Shown one piece after another: positions 58,819 to 64,000 of a stretch of DNA of 64,000 bases. Numbering within the stretch: position 1 is the stretch's first letter; each line of letters starts with the position of its first letter. This stretch comes from Planctomycetota bacterium (lineage in GTDB: Bacteria > Planctomycetota > Planctomycetia > Gemmatales > Gemmataceae). The notes beneath the pieces were generated by a model. That model searched no databases. It was not told the DNA's origin and saw only the letters and a program-made list of their open reading frames with translations. The translations under genes and the position numbers were made by a program. The stretch lies in NCBI GenBank assembly GCA_021807595.1, contig JAKBCS010000003.1, positions 28,624 to 92,623 on the forward strand, written 5' to 3'.

Positions 58819-60258
58819 ATGGGATCAGCCATGGATTCGATGGATGTCAATGTCTTCAGGCAAATGATTCTCAAACTCGGACTTGCCACCGAAGCCCAAA
58901 TGGCGGAAGTGCGCGACGAGATGGGCGATGGAGTGGACTTGATCCAATTTCGCAGCGCGATGGAACGCAAGAGTTTTCTGACGCCCTGGCAGAGCGGCAA
59001 AGTGCTGAAGGGCGACCTCGATGGCTTTTACCTGGGCGGCTATCGCATTCTCTACAAGATATCGTCGGGGAGCTTTGGCCGGGTATTCCGCGCCGACGAT
59101 CCGCGCAGCGGCCGCGTCGTCGCCGTCAAGGTGCTGCGCCGGCGTTGGAGCGAAGATCAGGCGCGCATCGACCTGTTCATCCGCGAAGGCAAAGTCGGAC
59201 TGACGCTGAAACACCCCAACATCGTCGAGGTGTTGGCCATCAGCCGCGACAATTCCTCCGGCCAATACTATCTCGTCATGGAGTTCGTTGAAGGCGGCAA
59301 CCTCCGCGAGATTTTGCAAATCCGCAAGAAATTAAATGTCGCCGAGTCGCTGCGCATCGTCTCCGACGCCGCCAGCGGACTCGCTTACGCCTACAGCCGA
59401 GGCATGGGGCACCGCGACATCAAACTGACGAACCTGCTCATCTCCAGCACGGGCGAGGCGAAGCTGGTGGACTTCGGTTTGGCTCAATTCTTTTCGACGC
59501 TGGCCAAAAAGGAAGAAGAGAAGGTCGATCGCACCGTCGATTATGCCGGTCTGGAGCGCGCCACTGGTGTGAAATCCGGCGATGTGCGCAGCGATATTTA
59601 TTTCCTGGGTTGCGTTCTGTACGAGTGCATGACGGGGCGCTCGCCGATCACCATGACGCGCGACAAGAACTCGCGCATGCGGAAAGAGCGGTTCGAGGAA
59701 GTCAAACCGATCAACCCCCACGAAATCGACGGGCCGCCCAGCGTCCTCTCGTTGGTGGAAACCATGATGGCGCTCGACCCCAAACAGCGCTACCAAACGC
59801 CGACGCAGCTGGTCGATGCCATCAAGACCGTGCGCCGCGATGTCGAGGGCAAGGCGGGCAAGGGCGATGGACGCGCGCCGTCGCGCTCGGTCTTCGTCGC
59901 CGAACGCGACGAGCATTTGCAAGACGTATTGCGCGACGGCCTTAAGGATCAGGGGTATCGCGTATTCATGGCCAGCGACCCGTTACGGGCATTGGACCGC
60001 TACCGGCAGCAGCCCTACGACGCCTTGATTGTGGACGCGCGGACCACCGGCGAAGACGGCTTTCGCGTCTTCGAGCATATCGTGGAGGAAGCGGCGCGAA
60101 AACGGCTGACTTGCGCCGCCGTTCTGCTCTTGGGGCAAGATCAAGCCAGTTGGGCAGGTCGATTGCACGAAGCGCCGCACGTCGGTGTCTTGGTGCAAAA
60201 CATCACGCTAAAAAGTGTTGCCCGCAAACTCAAGGAACTGATCGAGGCGGCACATTGA
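58819..60258 (+). CDS. Ser/Thr protein kinase with C-terminal response-regulator receiver-like domain
   Basis: ISSGSFGRVFRADD, HRDIKLTNLLIS, DFGLAQFF; C-term SVFVAERDEHLQDVLRDGLKDQGYRVFMASDPLRALDRYRQQPYDALIVDARTTGEDGFRVFEHI. Confidence 0.88.
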   Translation: MGSAMDSMDVNVFRQMILKLGLATEAQMAEVRDEMGDGVDLIQFRSAMERKSFLTPWQSGKVLKGDLDGFYLGGYRILYKISSGSFGRVFRADDPRSGRVVAVKVLRRRWSEDQARIDLFIREGKVGLTLKHPNIVEVLAISRDNSSGQYYLVMEFVEGGNLREILQIRKKLNVAESLRIVSDAASGLAYAYSRGMGHRDIKLTNLLISSTGEAKLVDFGLAQFFSTLAKKEEEKVDRTVDYAGLERATGVKSGDVRSDIYFLGCVLYECMTGRSPITMTRDKNSRMRKERFEEVKPINPHEIDGPPSVLSLVETMMALDPKQRYQTPTQLVDAIKTVRRDVEGKAGKGDGRAPSRSVFVAERDEHLQDVLRDGLKDQGYRVFMASDPLRALDRYRQQPYDALIVDARTTGEDGFRVFEHIVEEAARKRLTCAAVLLLGQDQASWAGRLHEAPHVGVLVQNITLKSVARKLKELIEAAH

Positions 60259-60272
60259 CCGTCTCGCCGACC

Positions 60273-61067
60273 TCAACGACCGGGAATCGGCCGACCCATG
60301 CGCTCCAAGAGTTGCTTCATATCTTCCCACACCTCCTTCTTTTTCTGCGGGCTGCGTCCGGGTAGCAAATAGGCGGGATGATAAGTACACATCACGGGGA
60401 TGCCTTTGAAGTCGTGGAAGCGTCCGCGCAGTCTGCCAATGCCTTCGGTCGTGCCCAGAAGATTCTGAGCGGCGCAGGCTCCCAGCGCGCAGAGGAACCG
60501 AGGACGCACCAGTTCCAGTTGTCGTTCGAGGAATTCGCGGCAGTTACCGGCTTCCTGCGTTGTTGGCACACGATTGCCCGGAGGTCGGCATTTACAAATG
60601 TTGCAGATGTACACCTCCTCGCGCTTCATCCCACACGCCGCGATGATGCGATCGAGCAATTGCCCCGCCTCGCCCACGAACGGTTCGCCGCGTTGATCTT
60701 CGGTCGCTCCCGGCGCTTCGCCAACGAAACACAACTCCGGATCGAGAGGTCCGACGCCGAAGACGGTGCGCGAACGACTCACCACCAATTCGGTACAGCG
60801 CTGGCAGGACGCGATTTGCTCGGCCAATACGAGCAATTCGCTCCGTCGATTTACGACGCCGTTGGACGACACCGGCTCGCCGACGGCGGAGGCGGACGGG
60901 GATTGCGTCGGCGTCTCGGCGACCGTTGCCGACTCCACCGCCAGAGGTTGAGACGGCAGCCACGTCACCCCGGCGGCGCGGAGACTGTCTAAATGTTGCC
61001 GAACTTGACGGGCAGCATCCGCAGGCGTCGCGTCCGATTGTTCCGGGATGGCTTCGCGCTGGTTCAT
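60273..61067 (-). CDS. Family 4 (type-4, Fe-S) uracil-DNA glycosylase
   Basis: CQRCTELVVSRSRTVFGVGPLDPELCFVGEAPGATEDQRGEPFVGEAGQLLDRII, CNICKCRPPGNRVPTTQEAGNC, CTYHPAYLLPG. Confidence 0.94.
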   Translation of the reverse strand: MNQREAIPEQSDATPADAARQVRQHLDSLRAAGVTWLPSQPLAVESATVAETPTQSPSASAVGEPVSSNGVVNRRSELLVLAEQIASCQRCTELVVSRSRTVFGVGPLDPELCFVGEAPGATEDQRGEPFVGEAGQLLDRIIAACGMKREEVYICNICKCRPPGNRVPTTQEAGNCREFLERQLELVRPRFLCALGACAAQNLLGTTEGIGRLRGRFHDFKGIPVMCTYHPAYLLPGRSPQKKKEVWEDMKQLLERMGRPIPGR

Positions 61068-61200
61068 TTCTTAACCCTCGGACAGATGAAATGCTACGCT
61101 ATCGAAAACGGTTTCGTTTGGGGAGACGCTTTCAGCACGACCGCTTCGCTACTTCGCTACTGGATCATCCAACTCGAATCCCAACCGTGGAAGCAATCGT

Positions 61201-61438
61201 CTAATCCGCGATGTGAGGATGAATCGTGTAGTCGGCGAAGCGTTCCACGTCGCGGACGGCGTCTTCCCAACTGAAACGATCGCTGCCGAAGTGCCACAGA
61301 CGTATCGTCGAGTCCGACACGACGCGAAAGCCGCACGGCGTCGCCGCGCCGCGCCAATTCGCGCAGGGACAGCCTCGCAACCGGGTTCGGGAGCCCTACC
61401 CAGGGCACGAGGACGACACAGCGCGAAACGGGAGGCAT
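61201..61438 (-). pseudogene. Remnant of a glycosyltransferase-like/hypothetical gene: N-terminus joined out of frame to C-terminus
   Basis: Frame A: MPPVSRCVVLVPWVG...LRELARRGDAVR; another frame: GFRVVSDSTIRLWHFGSDRFSWEDAVRDVERFADYTIHPHIAD followed by TAG. Confidence 0.5.
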
Positions 61439-61465
61439 GAGACTCCAAGTCGAGGGACAAACGAG

Positions 61466-62761
61466 TCAATCTTTAACGGCAATCGGTACTTCCACTGTCT
61501 TGCCCGCGCGAAGTAGCGTGAAAGTGATCGTTGGACCACCCTCGGCCAATTTTCCGCACAGAACCTTGCGGAATCTCTCATTCGTGCGGACTTCGATTTT
61601 ATCGACTGCGATAATCACATCCTCGACGCGCAGGCCGGCGGCGAAGGGCGAGTCCTTGCGCACTTCGTTGATCCGGACACCGTCGCCAGTAATGGGATTC
61701 CCCTTTATATCCACTATCGTATTGCCTCGATAGTGTTGTCCGACGGTGAGTCCCACCGTTTCTGGAACGAAAAACTTTACGGGGGATCGGTCTGCCTTGA
61801 TCGTGAGGATTGCGCTAGAATAAATCTTGGCACCTTTCGGAATCGAGACGGAACGTCCAGCGACAATGGTGCAATCCCTGACGAGAGTCGAACATCTCAC
61901 TTCCCCGTTGGCAACGATCAAACAATGGTCGAGAGGTCCCCCCTTTTTCGTGCAATCGCACATGAAGTCGCCAGCGCAGAAAATAATCGTGTTCTGAGCC
62001 TGGAGGACTTCGACGTTTCCATTGGCAAAGATTACGCCACAAAACACGCCTGGGAGGCGGACATCGCCGGAGGCAAGATAAATAGTTCCGACCGCCGCTC
62101 TTTGTATGTTTTCCTCCACGATATTCTTACCGCGAACCTCTTTATATTTCGTCTGTACCTCGGCGATATCCTCGACGGAAGGTGGCTCTCGTAATTCTCT
62201 TAATTCGCTTTCCGAGTATTTCTTACGCTGGGAGCGCGACTTAAAGCGCGGGCCGCCCAACTTAAATCCCTGATAAAAAGCCTCCAGATTAAAGAAATGA
62301 CGATGTTCCCATTCAAACGCTCGCGCCGTCAGTTCGGCAATGGCTTTGCCTCTTTCTTTCTCCCGATCGAATTCATTCCACAAGGCCAGCCGTTCGACCA
62401 TCTCCTCGACGCGCCCTTCCTTGGCTAAAGCTACGGCCTTTGCCAAGCCCCGCCGCGCTCGTTTGGGGACATAGGACTTCAAAATGCGGTCCACGCGCCT
62501 CCGCACCTCAAGGTCGGGAGACTTGAGAATCTCTCTCAAACCAATCGGTTCGTCTTCCAACGCCTCGAGGGCTCGGGTAGCCGCTTCGCGAGTCTCAAAT
62601 TGATCGCTTCCCAAATCTTTGAGCAGGCGTTCCAGGTTTATCGCAGCCGGTCCTTCCGCCGCATTTCCGCTCGGCTCTGTCGCGCCGGGAGACACCAACA
62701 AGCCGAGGGAAACGCCCAAAAGGAGCAGTAAAGCCATTGCTGCCAGCATGGATCGCGTCAT
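61466..62761 (-). CDS. Secreted/membrane-anchored protein with HEAT-like N-terminus and C-terminal PDZ domain
   Basis: MTRSMLAAMALLLLLGVSLGLL; LKDLGSDQFETREAATRALEAL; C-term GDGVRINEVRKDSPFAAGLRVEDVIIAVDKIEVRTNERFRKVLCGK. Confidence 0.8.
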   Translation of the reverse strand: MTRSMLAAMALLLLLGVSLGLLVSPGATEPSGNAAEGPAAINLERLLKDLGSDQFETREAATRALEALEDEPIGLREILKSPDLEVRRRVDRILKSYVPKRARRGLAKAVALAKEGRVEEMVERLALWNEFDREKERGKAIAELTARAFEWEHRHFFNLEAFYQGFKLGGPRFKSRSQRKKYSESELRELREPPSVEDIAEVQTKYKEVRGKNIVEENIQRAAVGTIYLASGDVRLPGVFCGVIFANGNVEVLQAQNTIIFCAGDFMCDCTKKGGPLDHCLIVANGEVRCSTLVRDCTIVAGRSVSIPKGAKIYSSAILTIKADRSPVKFFVPETVGLTVGQHYRGNTIVDIKGNPITGDGVRINEVRKDSPFAAGLRVEDVIIAVDKIEVRTNERFRKVLCGKLAEGGPTITFTLLRAGKTVEVPIAVKD

Positions 62762-62943
62762 GACCGAAACTCCCAAGGCTTCTTCGGATACGGGCTAATG
62801 TATCTCAGAGAGGCCAAGGTGAAGCCAAAGTACCTACGAGGGCTAGGAAGGAGGGCGGGCCAGCAACATTGCTCCCCCGCCTTCCTGGCATCAGGGTCCT
62901 TGCACGGGCTTACCGCCGGGATCGTCGTTGTCGGTCAGTCCGA

Positions 62944-64000
62944 TTATGGTACTGTGACGCCCACCAACAACACTGTTCCGGCACTGTATATCCCACCGCC
63001 AAAACGGGTGGCAGAATTGAGAAAGCCAGGGGCACCGATGGTACCACCGTACATGTTGAAGTCCCCGCCGGTACCTACAGCGACCCCACCGCCGTTACAA
63101 TTAAGCCCCCCGGGTGCGGCAGCTTGATTGAAGTAGATCGGCGGACTGCCTATCGTGGGGAGCGTGAAACAGGTGATCGTACCGACGTTTCCCACGAATT
63201 TATCAGTGTACAGACCGCCGCCGCTGAAAGCTTCGTTGGAATGAATCGAGCAATTGCCGCAGATGATGACGTTTCCACCAAAATTGCCCAACCCTCCACC
63301 AACAGCACTCGCAGCGTTTTCGACAAGTTCAACATTGATTAGAGATAGTGCCGGTGGGTCAACAGTATCAGCATTGTATACGCCTCCGCCATTGGTCGCA
63401 CGGTTATCTTCGATCACATCGCTCCCCAGCGTTAGATTTCCGTTGTTGTCAACGCCTCCTCCATTAACTGCATATCCGTCCATGATCGTCAGATTGTCGA
63501 TTTCCGCAGTGACATTAGAAGCAACGCTGAAGATGCTATAAAGATTCTGCGCCGTGGCAGACCCCTGCACCGTGACTTGACTGCTCGACGGTACAATGAT
63601 AGTTGTATTTTCGCCGATGGTCGGAAGAGGGAAAGCACCGATTTTAATGGTCCAGTCAACATTATTTTGAAACTCGATAATCGCACCAATATTCACCTGT
63701 TTGGCCGCCTGCGTCATGCAGTAGCGCAGATCGCCAGCATAGCCCGTACCCACCCCGGTATCCGTATTGGCACTTACGGTAAAGATCACCGGAGGCCCTT
63801 GAATAAGCCCAGCGAATTGGTTGGCCGACCCGCCCGGTGCCAATGCGAAAACGGGAGACAAACCGAGGGCATTGATGTTGCTATTGATACCGTTCGTGGC
63901 AACGTTCTCTTGCGTAGCCGTTTCGCCGTTGGGGAGGATGACCTGGATTCTGTACGGAGTGGGTTGAGAAAGTGAGAAGTTGAACGAGTAGTTACCATAC
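62944..64000 (-). CDS. Surface protein with SdrD B/Cna_B-like segment and right-handed beta-helix repeats; N-terminus beyond window
   Basis: Frame open to the window edge: YGNYSFNFSLSQPTPYRIQVILPNGETATQENVATNGINSNINALGLSPVFALAPGGSANQ, then GGGVDNNGNLTLGSDVIEDNRATNGGGVYN repeats. Confidence 0.75.
   Translation of the reverse strand, partial: YGNYSFNFSLSQPTPYRIQVILPNGETATQENVATNGINSNINALGLSPVFALAPGGSANQFAGLIQGPPVIFTVSANTDTGVGTGYAGDLRYCMTQAAKQVNIGAIIEFQNNVDWTIKIGAFPLPTIGENTTIIVPSSSQVTVQGSATAQNLYSIFSVASNVTAEIDNLTIMDGYAVNGGGVDNNGNLTLGSDVIEDNRATNGGGVYNADTVDPPALSLINVELVENAASAVGGGLGNFGGNVIICGNCSIHSNEAFSGGGLYTDKFVGNVGTITCFTLPTIGSPPIYFNQAAAPGGLNCNGGGVAVGTGGDFNMYGGTIGAPGFLNSATRFGGGIYSAGTVLLVGVTVP

Noticed and set aside
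1-64000. tRNA, rRNA, prophage, integrase or transposase genes
   Set aside because: No cloverleaf-like sequence, rRNA signature, DDE/tyrosine-recombinase ORF or phage module could be recognised by reading.

Overview
This is a GC-rich 64 kb chromosomal window. Gene content and style point to a planctomycete, probably Gemmataceae-like (inference only): many WD40/PQQ propeller proteins, Hanks-type kinases with ectodomains, giant secreted beta-helix proteins and wide intergenic hairpins. I call about 40 protein-coding genes. They include a partial SulP permease, tsaD, an ABC ATPase plus a large membrane protein, a MazG-like protein, thiL, a K+ channel, a FliA/WhiG-type sigma factor, truD, two Ser/Thr kinases, a PAC2 protein, a 2-oxoacid dehydrogenase E1a-E1b-E2 operon, a tandem pair of RND pumps with one adaptor, Lgt, an MFS transporter, rocA/pruA, a family-4 UDG and a partial SdrD-B/beta-helix surface protein. 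I found no tRNA, rRNA, CRISPR array, prophage or transposase. The observations most worth a second look are: (1) a T4 Rnl1-like RNA ligase with KIDGS, EGSV and KVKS motifs at 57319-58572; (2) an Lgt with an apparent PDZ domain inserted in its periplasmic part; (3) a receptor kinase with a very large beta-helix-like ectodomain and a second kinase fused to a receiver-like domain; (4) tandem, inverted heptamer arrays at two loci and several intergenic hairpin families; (5) tandem RND pumps with differently placed insertions; (6) two decayed gene remnants near the right end. All functional calls rest on motif recognition by eye; no database search was possible.
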